Shown piece after piece: positions 24,524-33,353 of a stretch of 36,107 nt of DNA; the first letter of the stretch is position 1; each line of letters begins with the position of its first letter. The notes beneath the pieces were generated by a model. It ran no database searches. It had not been told where the DNA came from and was given only the letters and a program-made list of their open reading frames with translations. The position numbers and the translations under genes are program-made. Source of the DNA: an uncultured Bacteroidales bacterium (GTDB taxonomy: Bacteria; Bacteroidota; Bacteroidia; Bacteroidales; UBA932); contig ONBM01000014.1 of assembly GCA_900316045.1 (NCBI GenBank), positions 1 through 36,107 on the forward strand, given 5' to 3'.

Positions 24524-25812
24524 TTATTGATGAGAGATTCCATTAATTTCACCAATTCTTTCGTCAAGCTCTTTCTAGAATATTTAGAGATATCGGATGT
24601 ATTGTCGTCCAATTCGTCATTGGTAAATTCATTCCAGCAAAAATCCACCCAGGCCTTGATCTTCTTCTCATCATCCCAGTCATAGACCACTCCGGAGTTA
24701 GTATCCGACACGAATTTTGCCATGGCGCTATCTGTCTGCCCGATTCCAAGGATAGGGCGGCGTGATGCAATGTACTCGAATAATTTTCCTGGCAGCACAG
24801 AAGAATATTCGGGTTCTTTCCTAAGGGGAAGAATCAAGAAAGAGGCATTCCGCTGTTCTCGAACGGCTGTCTCGTGACTTTGGTATCCGAAATCATGTAG
24901 ATTTTCCTTCAAGCCGAAAACCTCTATCGAATCTATAATCTCTTTGTCAGTCTTTCCTACGAGCCTGATTTTCAAGGCTCTCTTGAACTCAGGATCCGCC
25001 GTGCATTTCTCCCCAAGCACCTTCCAGAGCGTGACTGGGTTGCCTGCCGAGGCAAAAAGACCAGTATGGGTTACGTTGAAATTCTCGTCCTTGTCGAAAT
25101 CTTCCAAATAATCAGAGTCGTCATAACCGTTCGTGATAAGTTCCACCGGCGTAGAGGTCATTGCCTGGAAATCAGCTTGTACATTCGGGGAAACAGCCAA
25201 TACCCTGGTAGCCGAATCCAAGACACGCTTCTCGAGCTTGTGGTACCTTTTATCCGAAAATTTGGTCAATTCCAGATGCTTATAATAAAATATCTTAGTC
25301 CAGGGATCACGGAAATCCGCAATCCACGGGATTCCCGTCGCCTCGTGAAGCTTCAGCCCTATCAGATGCATTGAATGTGGCGGACCAGTGGTCACGATCA
25401 TGTCTACCGGATGGCCTTTCAGGTATTCCTTCAGAAAACGTACCGATGGACGGACCCACCATACACGGGGGTCTGGAATGAAAAAATTGCCTCTAATGAA
25501 AAGAGACGCCTTCTGCTTGAATGTCTTAGGGCCGCCGTGGATAGGATTCACTTCCCCTCCGTCCTTTCCTGCGCCTGTCAGCTTCCTGTAGATGCCGTAA
25601 GGCTCGGTGATGTGCCGCTTGATGATTTCCGCCTCCTTCGGGATTTCCGCAAGAAGAGACTTATCAGTTACGGTCAGGTCCGGATTCTCTGGCGTGTACA
25701 CCACCGGCTGCCATCCCTCAGAAGGCAGATATTTCGAGAATTTGACCCATCTCTGGACTCCTGAGCCACCCATAGGCGGCCAGTAATAAGTGATTATCAG
25801 GACTCTTTTCAT
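24520..25812 (-). CDS. GT4-like glycosyltransferase
   Basis: The ATG at 25812 (MKRVLIITYYWPP) is chosen because the first strand of a GT-B fold begins there; the frame is open further upstream but only across the mutS promoter and gene start. The 430-residue protein has the GT-B layout: N-terminal domain with GGSGVQR (glycine-rich acceptor loop), WIADFRDPW, then a C-terminal nucleotide-sugar domain with KLFEYIASRRPILGIG, where the first Glu is the usual donor-ribose contact. It should act in the cytoplasm, moving a sugar from a nucleotide donor to an envelope glycan or lipid acceptor. Donor and acceptor are unknown. The stop overlaps the YfhO-like start. It is divergent from mutS, 74 bases apart. 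Confidence 0.8.
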   Translation of the reverse strand: MKRVLIITYYWPPMGGSGVQRWVKFSKYLPSEGWQPVVYTPENPDLTVTDKSLLAEIPKEAEIIKRHITEPYGIYRKLTGAGKDGGEVNPIHGGPKTFKQKASLFIRGNFFIPDPRVWWVRPSVRFLKEYLKGHPVDMIVTTGPPHSMHLIGLKLHEATGIPWIADFRDPWTKIFYYKHLELTKFSDKRYHKLEKRVLDSATRVLAVSPNVQADFQAMTSTPVELITNGYDDSDYLEDFDKDENFNVTHTGLFASAGNPVTLWKVLGEKCTADPEFKRALKIRLVGKTDKEIIDSIEVFGLKENLHDFGYQSHETAVREQRNASFLILPLRKEPEYSSVLPGKLFEYIASRRPILGIGQTDSAMAKFVSDTNSGVVYDWDDEKKIKAWVDFCWNEFTNDELDDNTSDISKYSRKSLTKELVKLMESLINK

Positions 25813-25830
25813 TTTCGGCTCGCAAATGTT

Positions 25831-25838
25831 CAAAGTTA
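25831..25838 (-). promoter_or_regulatory. Candidate -7 element of the glycosyltransferase operon
   Basis: On the minus strand the sequence is TAACTTTG, a full TAnnTTTG match, ending 18 bases before the ATG at 25812. No TTTG lies at the usual distance upstream. It probably drives the glycosyltransferase, YfhO-like and HTCS genes together. Confidence 0.45.
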
Positions 25839-25860
25839 ATAACTTTATCGCAAAAATTCT

Positions 25861-25868
25861 TAATTTTG
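25861..25868 (+). promoter_or_regulatory. Candidate -7 element of mutS
   Basis: TAATTTTG matches TAnnTTTG exactly, 18 bases before the ATG at 25887. The leader would be only about 12-15 bases. It faces the element at 25831-25838, so the two divergent promoters overlap in a 74-base gap. Confidence 0.45.
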
Positions 25869-25886
25869 TGTTACTTACTACATGGT

Positions 25887-28523
25887 ATGGCAAAAACGGC
25901 AGAGGACACCCCTCTAATAAAACAATTCTTTTCTGTGAAGGCACAGCACCCTGAGGCCGTGCTGCTTTATCGCGTGGGCGACTTCTACGAGTCCTACGCC
26001 GATGATGCCGTGCTCACCAGCAAGGTCTTAGGCTTAGTGCTTACCAGGAAATCCAATGGCGACAAAGGCTACATCGAGATGGCTGGATTCCCACATCATG
26101 CCATAGACATGTATCTGCCGAAGCTCGTTCGCGCCGGCTACAAAGTAGCGGTCTGCGACCAGCTGGAAGACCCAAGATTCGCCAAGAAGCTCGTGAAGCG
26201 AGGAGTGACGGAACTCGTGACTCCTGGCATTGCATTCAACGAGCAGCTTCTGAACCAGAAAGAAAATAACTTCCTGGCTGGCCTTGCCTTCGACAAAGAT
26301 CAGGCGGGAATAGCCTTCCTGGATGTTTCAACTGGCACTTTCCAGATTTCTCAAGGTTCGCTGGAATACATAGGCACTCTCATCTCGTCTCTGAATCCTA
26401 AAGAAATAGTCGTCCAAAGGGGATACGAGAAAGGCGTCAAGGAGCGTTTCGGCGAGAATCTTTACGTTTCCACTATAGAGGAATGGGCCTTCGTGTACGA
26501 CGCAGCCGAGGAAAAACTGAAGAAACAGTTCCAGGTGAACTCCCTGAAAGGCTTTGCGGTAGACAGGTATCCTCTAGGAATATGCGCCGCAGGTGCCTTG
26601 ATGGTTTACCTGGAGCAGACTCAGCACACCGGGCTCAAGAACATCTGCTCCATCTCCAGAATTGACGAAGACCATTTCGTCTGGATGGACAAATTCACGA
26701 TTCGAAACCTGGAGCTGTTCCAGGCCGCTGGTCAAGACGGAGTGCCGCTCATCAACGTGATAGATAAATGTTCCTCCCCTATGGGCGCAAGGCTTTTGCG
26801 CAGCTGGCTGGCCATGCCGGTGATGGATGTCAAAGAACTAGACAGCCGCTACGATGTGGTTCAGCATTTCGTGGAAGCTGGAGATGACCTGGACAAAGTC
26901 CAAAGCTATCTGGGAGACCTTGGAGACTTGGAGAGAATAATCTCAAGGGCCGCTGCAGGGAAGATCCTGCCACGAGAGATAATCCAGCTCGGACGCGGCC
27001 TGGAGCGAATGGTTCCTATTTCGGAGATTTGCAAGAATCACGGAGTGAGTGTCTTGGACGACATGATGGCCAAGATGAAAAACTGCTCCAGCCTGCTTGA
27101 GGCCATACGAAACACCCTTGCGGCAGAGCCAGCGGCCATGCTAGGCAAGGGCGAAGTGATAGCGCAAGGGGTGAATTCAGAACTGGATGAGCTTAGGAAC
27201 ATCTCCTCTGGTGGCAAGGACTATCTCCTGAATCTGCAAAAGCGAGAGGCTGAAAAGACGGGAATATCCTCCCTCAAGATAGGCTACAACAACGTTTTTG
27301 GTTATTATATCGAGGTGCGCAACACATTCAAGGATCTCGTTCCTCCGCAGTGGGTGCGTAAGCAGACCCTGGTGAGCGCTGAAAGGTACATAACCGAAGA
27401 ACTGAAGGAATATGAGGAGAAGATTCTCACCGCAGAGGAGCGAATATACGAGCTTGAGACGAAGATTTACGGCGAGCTGGTAGCGAAAATCCAAGGCGGA
27501 ATAGCAGCCATCCAGAATAACAGCCGCATCTTGGCGCGTCTGGACGTGCTTGCTGGATTTGCGCGCCTTGCACTGACCAGCAAGTACAACCGGCCACAGA
27601 TGACAAAGGAATATTCATTGGACATCAAGGCTGGAAGGCATCCCGTGATTGAAACCCTGATGCCACCAGGAGAAGAATATGTCCCGAACGATGTCTATCT
27701 GGACAACAAAACGCAACAGATAATCATCCTGACTGGCCCTAACATGGCGGGAAAATCTGCCCTTCTGCGCCAAACCGCCCTCATCGTGCTGCTTGCGCAA
27801 ATTGGCTCTTTCGTGCCAGCGCAAAGCGCAAAAATCGGATACTTCGACAAGATATTCACGAGAGTAGGCGCATCGGACAACATTTCCAGAGGGGAATCGA
27901 CCTTCATGGTGGAGATGCTGGAAACATCAATGATCCTGCACAACCTCTCCGCTCGCTCGCTGGTGCTGCTGGACGAAATCGGCAGAGGCACATCAACCTA
28001 CGACGGAATGTCCATAGCCAGAGCCATCGTTGAATATATTCACGAATACGGCAAAGGCGCCAAGACGCTCTTCGCTACGCACTATCATGAACTGAACGAC
28101 TTGGAAGGCATCTACCCCCGCATCAAGAACTTCCACATCGAAGTGAAGGAAGTCGGCACGCAGGTGATATTCTTGCGCAAACTGAAAGAAGGAGGAACTG
28201 CTCACAGCTTCGGAATACATGTCGCCCGAATGGCCGGCATGCCGAGAGAAGTGACAGAGAGCGCGGAAAAGACCCTGAAGTCATTGGAAGCCAACGATTC
28301 ACAGACAATCGTGACTCGCAGCAAGAATGCCCTTAAGAAACCTGTGCAGACGAAGGCGGGCACTCTGGAAAGCGACGGAAGCCTGCAGTTGTCAATCTTC
28401 CAGCTGGACGATCCGACCCTGTCCTCATTACGAGACAAGCTGGCCGCCGCAGACCTCAACAACATGACCCCAATGCAAGCCTTTGACTTGCTCAGGAGCA
28501 TGAAACAAGAATTAGGAATCTGA
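25887..28523 (+). CDS. mutS: DNA mismatch repair protein MutS
   Basis: The ATG at 25887 (MAKTAEDTPL) is taken instead of the upstream in-frame ATG, since MutS alignments begin near here and the -7 element lies just before. The 878-residue protein has the mismatch-reading Phe-x-Glu motif (GDFYES, Phe33 and Glu35), connector, lever and clamp domains, and the ABC-type ATPase: Walker A GPNMAGKS (617-624), Walker B LVLLDEIGRGTST (Asp696), and the ATHYHEL histidine. It binds mispaired bases and small loops and recruits MutL in the cytoplasm. Length is typical. It is followed after 15 bases by the GH97 gene, so it may share transcripts with unrelated downstream genes. Confidence 0.95.
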   Translation: MAKTAEDTPLIKQFFSVKAQHPEAVLLYRVGDFYESYADDAVLTSKVLGLVLTRKSNGDKGYIEMAGFPHHAIDMYLPKLVRAGYKVAVCDQLEDPRFAKKLVKRGVTELVTPGIAFNEQLLNQKENNFLAGLAFDKDQAGIAFLDVSTGTFQISQGSLEYIGTLISSLNPKEIVVQRGYEKGVKERFGENLYVSTIEEWAFVYDAAEEKLKKQFQVNSLKGFAVDRYPLGICAAGALMVYLEQTQHTGLKNICSISRIDEDHFVWMDKFTIRNLELFQAAGQDGVPLINVIDKCSSPMGARLLRSWLAMPVMDVKELDSRYDVVQHFVEAGDDLDKVQSYLGDLGDLERIISRAAAGKILPREIIQLGRGLERMVPISEICKNHGVSVLDDMMAKMKNCSSLLEAIRNTLAAEPAAMLGKGEVIAQGVNSELDELRNISSGGKDYLLNLQKREAEKTGISSLKIGYNNVFGYYIEVRNTFKDLVPPQWVRKQTLVSAERYITEELKEYEEKILTAEERIYELETKIYGELVAKIQGGIAAIQNNSRILARLDVLAGFARLALTSKYNRPQMTKEYSLDIKAGRHPVIETLMPPGEEYVPNDVYLDNKTQQIIILTGPNMAGKSALLRQTALIVLLAQIGSFVPAQSAKIGYFDKIFTRVGASDNISRGESTFMVEMLETSMILHNLSARSLVLLDEIGRGTSTYDGMSIARAIVEYIHEYGKGAKTLFATHYHELNDLEGIYPRIKNFHIEVKEVGTQVIFLRKLKEGGTAHSFGIHVARMAGMPREVTESAEKTLKSLEANDSQTIVTRSKNALKKPVQTKAGTLESDGSLQLSIFQLDDPTLSSLRDKLAAADLNNMTPMQAFDLLRSMKQELGI

Positions 28524-28538
28524 TATATTCATAAAATC

Positions 28539-30527
28539 ATGAAAGCAACATTATTTTTAACCGCATCCATTTTAGCGCTGACAATGCCTCTTTCGGCAAT
28601 GGCGGAAAAAACATCCACGCTTACATCCCCGGATGGCAAGCTGAAAGTAGAAGTTACTTCTGGCTCGAAGGTAACATATTCGGTGACATATGATGGCACC
28701 GAGATTCTGAAGCCTTCAGAGATTTCGATGACCCTTTCCGACGGCACTGTCTTCGGCAGCGACAAGAAAGCTTCCATCAAGACGGGGAAGGTGGATAACC
28801 CCGGCCTGGCAGCGTCACAATACATGAAAAAGACAGTCGATGAAGTCTATAATTATCTTACGCTCAAGTACAAGAAGTACGACATCGAGTTCCGGGCCTA
28901 CGATAAAGGCCTGGCCTACCGTTTCGTTTCTACCGCGAAAAAAGGCAGCTACGAAGTTATGGGCGAGCAGGCCGAATTCTCTTTTGCGAAGGACTGGAAC
29001 ACATGGATCCCTTACGTAAGAGAAAAATACGACACCTTCGAGCAGCAGTTCCATAATTCGTTCGAGAACTACTACGAGCACACAGCCCTTTCCCAGACCA
29101 ATCCGAAGCGGCTTGCCTTCCTTCCTCTCGTAGTGGATGCCGACAATGGAATAAAGGTCTGCATCACGGAATCCGATCTCTATAACTATCCGGGAATGTA
29201 TCTCAATGGCGGTTCTACGTCTCTCAAGGGCGTTTTCACTCCGTACCCTGAGACAGAGGAACAAGGCGGGCATAACAATCTGGAAATCACTGTCACCAGC
29301 TTTGAAAACTACATAGCCAAAGCTCAGGCGGGCCAGTCATTCCCATGGCGAATCATTAGCGTGGTTCCTGAAGCAAAAGACCTTACCAATCTGGATCTCA
29401 CGTGGCTTCTTGGCCGTCCTCAAGCCGCTGGCTCAGATTTCAGCTGGGTGCGCCCAGGGAAAGTCGCATGGGACTGGTGGAATGATTGGAACCTGTACGG
29501 AGTGGACTTCAGGGCAGGGATCAACAACGAGACGTATAAATATTACATTGACTTCGCCGCAGCCCACGGCATCGAATACGTCATACTTGACGAGGGCTGG
29601 GCAGTGAACAAGAAGGCCGACCTGTTCCAGGTAATCCCTGAAATCAATTTGGAAGAGCTCGTGAGCTATGCGAACAGCAAGAACGTCGGCCTGATTCTCT
29701 GGGCGGGATACAAAGCCGTAGAAAGAGACATCGAGGGTGTCTGCAAGCACTTCTCCGAAATGGGCATCAAAGGCTTCAAGGTAGATTTCATGAACAGGGA
29801 CGACCAGAAAGCAGTCGAATTCTTCGAGGATGTGGCAAAGACCGCAGCGAGATACCATCTCCTGATTGACTTCCACGGAGCCTTCAAGCCTCAGGGCATT
29901 CAGAGAGCCTATCCTAACGTGCTGAATTTCGAGGGCGTGGCCGGACTGGAACAGATGAAATGGGGCAACCTGAATGATCATCCGGAAGTCGACTATGACG
30001 TTACCATTCCTTTCATAAGGATGGCCGCCGGCTCATTAGACTACACTCAGGGTGCAATGAGAAACGCCACGAAGAGCAACTACAGGCCGGTTAATTCAGA
30101 ACCCATGAGCCCTGGCACCCGATGCCATCAGCTTGGGGAATATGCCATATTCTTCGCTCCCCTGACGATGCTCTGCGACTCTCCTAGCAATTACATGAAT
30201 GAGCCGGAATGCACCGAGTTCATCGCCAGCTTCCCTACCACTTGGGACGAGACCGTTCCTGTGTGCGGAGAAATCGGGCAGTATGTTGCCATGGCTCGCC
30301 GCAAAGGGAATGCATGGTATGTCGGCGCATTGACAAACTGGGATGCCCGCGACCTCACGCTCGACCTGAGCTTCATCAGCGGTGGCACAGTCACCGCTTT
30401 CCAGGATGGAATAAATGCCGACAGGGCTGCAAGGGACTACAAGAAAGTCACTTTTACTATGCCTGCAGACGGCAAGGTGAAGATTCACATGGCTCCCGGC
30501 GGTGGCTGGGCGGCCATAATCAAATAG
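28539..30527 (+). CDS. GH97 family glycoside hydrolase, retaining subgroup
   Basis: The 662-residue protein has a signal peptide (about 1-22, ending AMAEK), an N-terminal beta-sandwich (about 25-290), a TIM barrel (about 290-560) and a short C-terminal beta domain, which is the GH97 layout. The barrel has GKVAWDWWNDWN (family hallmark) and GFKVDFMNRDDQ, with Asp416 in the position of the nucleophile of retaining GH97 alpha-galactosidases; inverting SusB-type alpha-glucosidases lack this Asp. So a retaining alpha-galactosidase-like activity in the periplasm is the best guess. Other GH97 specificities are possible. It lies between mutS and an exported EEP-fold gene, with 9 bases before the latter. 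It is about 2.7 kb outside the SusCD locus on the other strand, so a shared pathway is not implied. Confidence 0.88.
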   Translation: MKATLFLTASILALTMPLSAMAEKTSTLTSPDGKLKVEVTSGSKVTYSVTYDGTEILKPSEISMTLSDGTVFGSDKKASIKTGKVDNPGLAASQYMKKTVDEVYNYLTLKYKKYDIEFRAYDKGLAYRFVSTAKKGSYEVMGEQAEFSFAKDWNTWIPYVREKYDTFEQQFHNSFENYYEHTALSQTNPKRLAFLPLVVDADNGIKVCITESDLYNYPGMYLNGGSTSLKGVFTPYPETEEQGGHNNLEITVTSFENYIAKAQAGQSFPWRIISVVPEAKDLTNLDLTWLLGRPQAAGSDFSWVRPGKVAWDWWNDWNLYGVDFRAGINNETYKYYIDFAAAHGIEYVILDEGWAVNKKADLFQVIPEINLEELVSYANSKNVGLILWAGYKAVERDIEGVCKHFSEMGIKGFKVDFMNRDDQKAVEFFEDVAKTAARYHLLIDFHGAFKPQGIQRAYPNVLNFEGVAGLEQMKWGNLNDHPEVDYDVTIPFIRMAAGSLDYTQGAMRNATKSNYRPVNSEPMSPGTRCHQLGEYAIFFAPLTMLCDSPSNYMNEPECTEFIASFPTTWDETVPVCGEIGQYVAMARRKGNAWYVGALTNWDARDLTLDLSFISGGTVTAFQDGINADRAARDYKKVTFTMPADGKVKIHMAPGGGWAAIIK

Positions 30528-30536
30528 ACAAAACTG

Positions 30537-31445
30537 ATGAGGAAAATATTCATTTTCATCGCCGCAGCATTTTCTGCCTTCGCCATGGCCGTCCCAGCCT
30601 TGGCGAAGACAGATCACCTGCGCATGATGTCTTTCAATGTACGGCTTCAGCAGGCATCCGACACTGGAAATCTCAGCTGGAGCGCAAGAAAGATTTCGGC
30701 GGTGAAAGCCGTCAAAAAGCAGAAACCAGACGTAATCGGCTTCCAAGAAGCATCTTACGCTCACAAACTGGCATTCATGGCCGAAATGCCCGAATACCAG
30801 ATAGTGGACAGAAGCACGAAACCTGGGACTGTGGATGAAAGCCTTAAGAATAACGACAACCCTATCTTCTTCAGGGCAGACAAATTCGAGCTGCTAGATT
30901 ACGGCTATTTCTGGCTGAACAAAAAACAGCAAGAAGTTACCGCCGGATGGGATACGGCGAGCATCTGCCATGCGACTTGGCTGAAGCTACGCTTTAAGAA
31001 ATCTGGCTTGATTTTCTTCGTTTTCAACACTCAGTTCGATTCCAGAAGCGAGACAGCCAGGCTCGAATCCTCCAATATGATGGCAAGCAAAATCAAAGAG
31101 ATAGCAGGCGATGATGTCTTCGTCTTTCTCACAGGCGATTTCGGCATGATTACCGGGGATAAAGGCCTCAGGCCATTGTCAGACTATCTTTCCAACGCAG
31201 AGCTTACCGCTAAAAAACCCGACCTCGGCGTGACCTGCAACGGCTTCGGGAATGCCTCGTTCTCCGGCAGGTTCGACCACATTTTCTACAGGAACGCCAT
31301 CGTGAAGTCTTTCAAGATAGTAAGCAAGGGCAAATACGATGTTCCTTACATCTCGGATCACTACCCTGTGCTCTCTGACTTCGATGTAAGCGTGTTCCTA
31401 ATTAATGGGAAGGGCAAAGTTGGAATCACGTTCGTCAAAAAATAA
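30537..31445 (+). CDS. Exported endonuclease/exonuclease/phosphatase-fold protein, site altered
   Basis: The 302-residue protein has a signal peptide (about 1-23, ending ALAKT) and the EEP fold of DNase I-like enzymes. Visible family motifs are SFNVR (Asn34), GFQEAS (Glu71), RFDHIF (Asp247, His248) and SDHYPV (Asp274, His275). Two catalytic residues differ: the NTHxD motif reads NTQFD (Gln166 for His) and the GDFN motif reads GDFG (Gly203 for Asn). Family members are exported phosphodiesterases and nucleases that need both. Activity may be changed or lost, or the role may be binding only. The gene starts 9 bases after GH97 and probably shares its transcript. Confidence 0.75.
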   Translation: MRKIFIFIAAAFSAFAMAVPALAKTDHLRMMSFNVRLQQASDTGNLSWSARKISAVKAVKKQKPDVIGFQEASYAHKLAFMAEMPEYQIVDRSTKPGTVDESLKNNDNPIFFRADKFELLDYGYFWLNKKQQEVTAGWDTASICHATWLKLRFKKSGLIFFVFNTQFDSRSETARLESSNMMASKIKEIAGDDVFVFLTGDFGMITGDKGLRPLSDYLSNAELTAKKPDLGVTCNGFGNASFSGRFDHIFYRNAIVKSFKIVSKGKYDVPYISDHYPVLSDFDVSVFLINGKGKVGITFVKK

Positions 31446-31477
31446 TAAAGAATATACTTGAGAGAAACTATTGAGTT

Positions 31478-32002
31478 ATGGAAAAATGCATCATAGTGGC
31501 GATTGCCGACAATTATGCCATAGGGAAAAGCAATGCCTTGCTGTGGCATATCGCTGAAGACATGAGATATTTCCGCACGACAACGAGCGGGTGTCCAGTG
31601 ATAATGGGTTACATGACCTTCAAATCTATAGGCGGGAAGCCGCTGCCTAAGAGGGACAACATCGTGATTTCAATTTTCCCATGGCCTGACAAGCCTGAGG
31701 GGGTAAAGGTTGCAGGGAGCCTGGAAGAGGCTCTCGAACTGGCGGAAGATAGCTTGAAGGCAGCTGGCAACGACGCTCCAGATGCGAAAGTGTTCGTTAT
31801 GGGAGGGGGCGAGACCTATCGCCAGGCGCTGCCTGTCGCAGATAAGCTTTACATCACGCACGTGCATGCAGACATCGAGGATGCGGACACTTATTTTCCC
31901 TTGATTGATAAAGGAATATGGAGACCCATGTCCCAGTCGGAAGAAAAGACCGACCCGGAGACAGGATATAAATTCAATTTCACTATCTACGCTCGCAGGT
32001 AA
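31478..32002 (+). CDS. folA: Dihydrofolate reductase
   Basis: The 174-residue protein has the DHFR fold and length. The substrate-site block is LLWHIAEDMRYFR (21-33), where Trp23 and Asp28 match the conserved Trp and proton-donating Asp; the usual Pro before Trp is Leu here. The NADPH-binding block reads MGYMTFKSIGGKPLP (43-57) and VFVMGGGETY follows near residue 106-115. It reduces dihydrofolate to tetrahydrofolate in the cytoplasm, and is the target of trimethoprim. It lies 32 bases after the EEP-fold gene and 62 bases before the first symporter gene. No thymidylate synthase gene is adjacent, which is unusual since the two are often neighbours. Confidence 0.92.
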   Translation: MEKCIIVAIADNYAIGKSNALLWHIAEDMRYFRTTTSGCPVIMGYMTFKSIGGKPLPKRDNIVISIFPWPDKPEGVKVAGSLEEALELAEDSLKAAGNDAPDAKVFVMGGGETYRQALPVADKLYITHVHADIEDADTYFPLIDKGIWRPMSQSEEKTDPETGYKFNFTIYARR

Positions 32003-32064
32003 TCCCCAGCCTGCCAGGCGATGAGACATGGCTCGAAAAGGACGGGCTGACGAACTTGACGAAC

Positions 32065-33348
32065 ATGGCTAAACGAGAGAGTTTTGGAAGCAGGGCTGCA
32101 GTGATAATGGCAATGGCCGGCACTGCAATAGGACTGGGCAATTTTTGGCGCTTCCCCTACATGGTGGGGGAATATGGAGGCGCTCTTTTTATATTGATAT
32201 ATATTTTTTGCGCCTTCCTGATGTCCCTGCCTATATTTTTCGCAGAGTCGGTCATCGGCAGAAGAACCAGGGCAAACGCAATCGGCGCGATGAAAAAACT
32301 TGCCCCGCACTCATTCTGGCAGGTCCTTGGCTGGCTGTCAGTGCTGACCCCGACCATAATAGTCTCTTACTACAGCATTGTAGGCGGCTGGTCGGTGCAA
32401 TATTTCGCCGAGTCTTTCGGGCTCAGGTTCGGGGAGTTCGACCCGGACGGGTGGACGGCTCTGGGCTTCAACGTCATATTCCTAGCCATTTCTTGCATAA
32501 TAGTGGCATTCGGGGTGAATGCTGGCATTGAAAAATTCAGCAAATTATCCATCCCATTGCTTTTCTGCCTAATAGTCATCATAGCGATATATTCATTGAA
32601 TATGCCTGGGGCGAAGGAAGGGGTCCAATATCTGGTGAAGCCGGACCTCTCGAAGTTCAATGGCAGGATGGTGGCCTCGGCGCTTGGGCAGAGCTTCTAC
32701 TCCCTGTCGCTCGGAATGGGCATAATAATAACCTACTCATCCTACGTAAGCAAAGAAGAGAACATAGTTTCTTCCGGGGTAGGAACGGCAATGGCAGACA
32801 CCCTGTTCGCTATCCTGGCGGGGTTCGCCATAATGCCGGCGGTATTTGCGGCGGGCATAGAACCCAGCGCCGGGCCGGGGCTCATATTCCAGACGCTGCC
32901 TCATGTGTTCTCCGCCATGGCGCCTTCGGCATCCTGGGTCGGCTCTGCCATAGCGGCGCTCTTCTTCCTTTCGGTAATCGTTGCCGCAATGACATCCAGC
33001 GTTTCCCTGATTGAGGTCGGGGTGGCTTTCTTAGTCGAAGAACTGAAAATCAGCCGCTCTCTAGCCTGCCTGCTCACGTTCTTCATTGTGCTGGTCCTTG
33101 GCCTCGCAAGCGTGTTCTCGTCGAAGATTTTCGGCCTCGTGGACGCATTCTCCTCGAATGTCCTACTGACTTTCGGAGCCTTGCTGGCAGTGCTGTTCGT
33201 AGGCTGGAAGATGAAGCGGGAGGATGTTCAAGATGAGCTGACTAACTGCGGAACTGCCAACAGGCGCAGTTTCAAAGTGATATATTTCTTGCTAAGGTAC
33301 ATCGCCCCAATCGCCATCATCGTCATATTCGTATCAAATTTCATTTAG
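32065..33348 (+). CDS. Sodium:neurotransmitter symporter (NSS) family transporter, first copy
   Basis: The ATG at 32065 (MAKRESFG) is chosen because it aligns with the start of the next gene (MAGRESFR); a TTG nine bases upstream is in frame. The 427-residue protein has 11-12 membrane segments and the LeuT fold. TM1 reads MAGTAIGLGNFWRFPY, the signature of the family, with the unwound GLGN stretch at the sodium and substrate sites. TM6 reads GQSFYSLSLGMG, matching the LeuT TM6 break. Such carriers import amino acids with sodium at the inner membrane; the substrate is unknown. It is followed after 5 bases by a paralog. Confidence 0.88.
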   Translation: MAKRESFGSRAAVIMAMAGTAIGLGNFWRFPYMVGEYGGALFILIYIFCAFLMSLPIFFAESVIGRRTRANAIGAMKKLAPHSFWQVLGWLSVLTPTIIVSYYSIVGGWSVQYFAESFGLRFGEFDPDGWTALGFNVIFLAISCIIVAFGVNAGIEKFSKLSIPLLFCLIVIIAIYSLNMPGAKEGVQYLVKPDLSKFNGRMVASALGQSFYSLSLGMGIIITYSSYVSKEENIVSSGVGTAMADTLFAILAGFAIMPAVFAAGIEPSAGPGLIFQTLPHVFSAMAPSASWVGSAIAALFFLSVIVAAMTSSVSLIEVGVAFLVEELKISRSLACLLTFFIVLVLGLASVFSSKIFGLVDAFSSNVLLTFGALLAVLFVGWKMKREDVQDELTNCGTANRRSFKVIYFLLRYIAPIAIIVIFVSNFI

Positions 33349-33353
33349 GAGCA

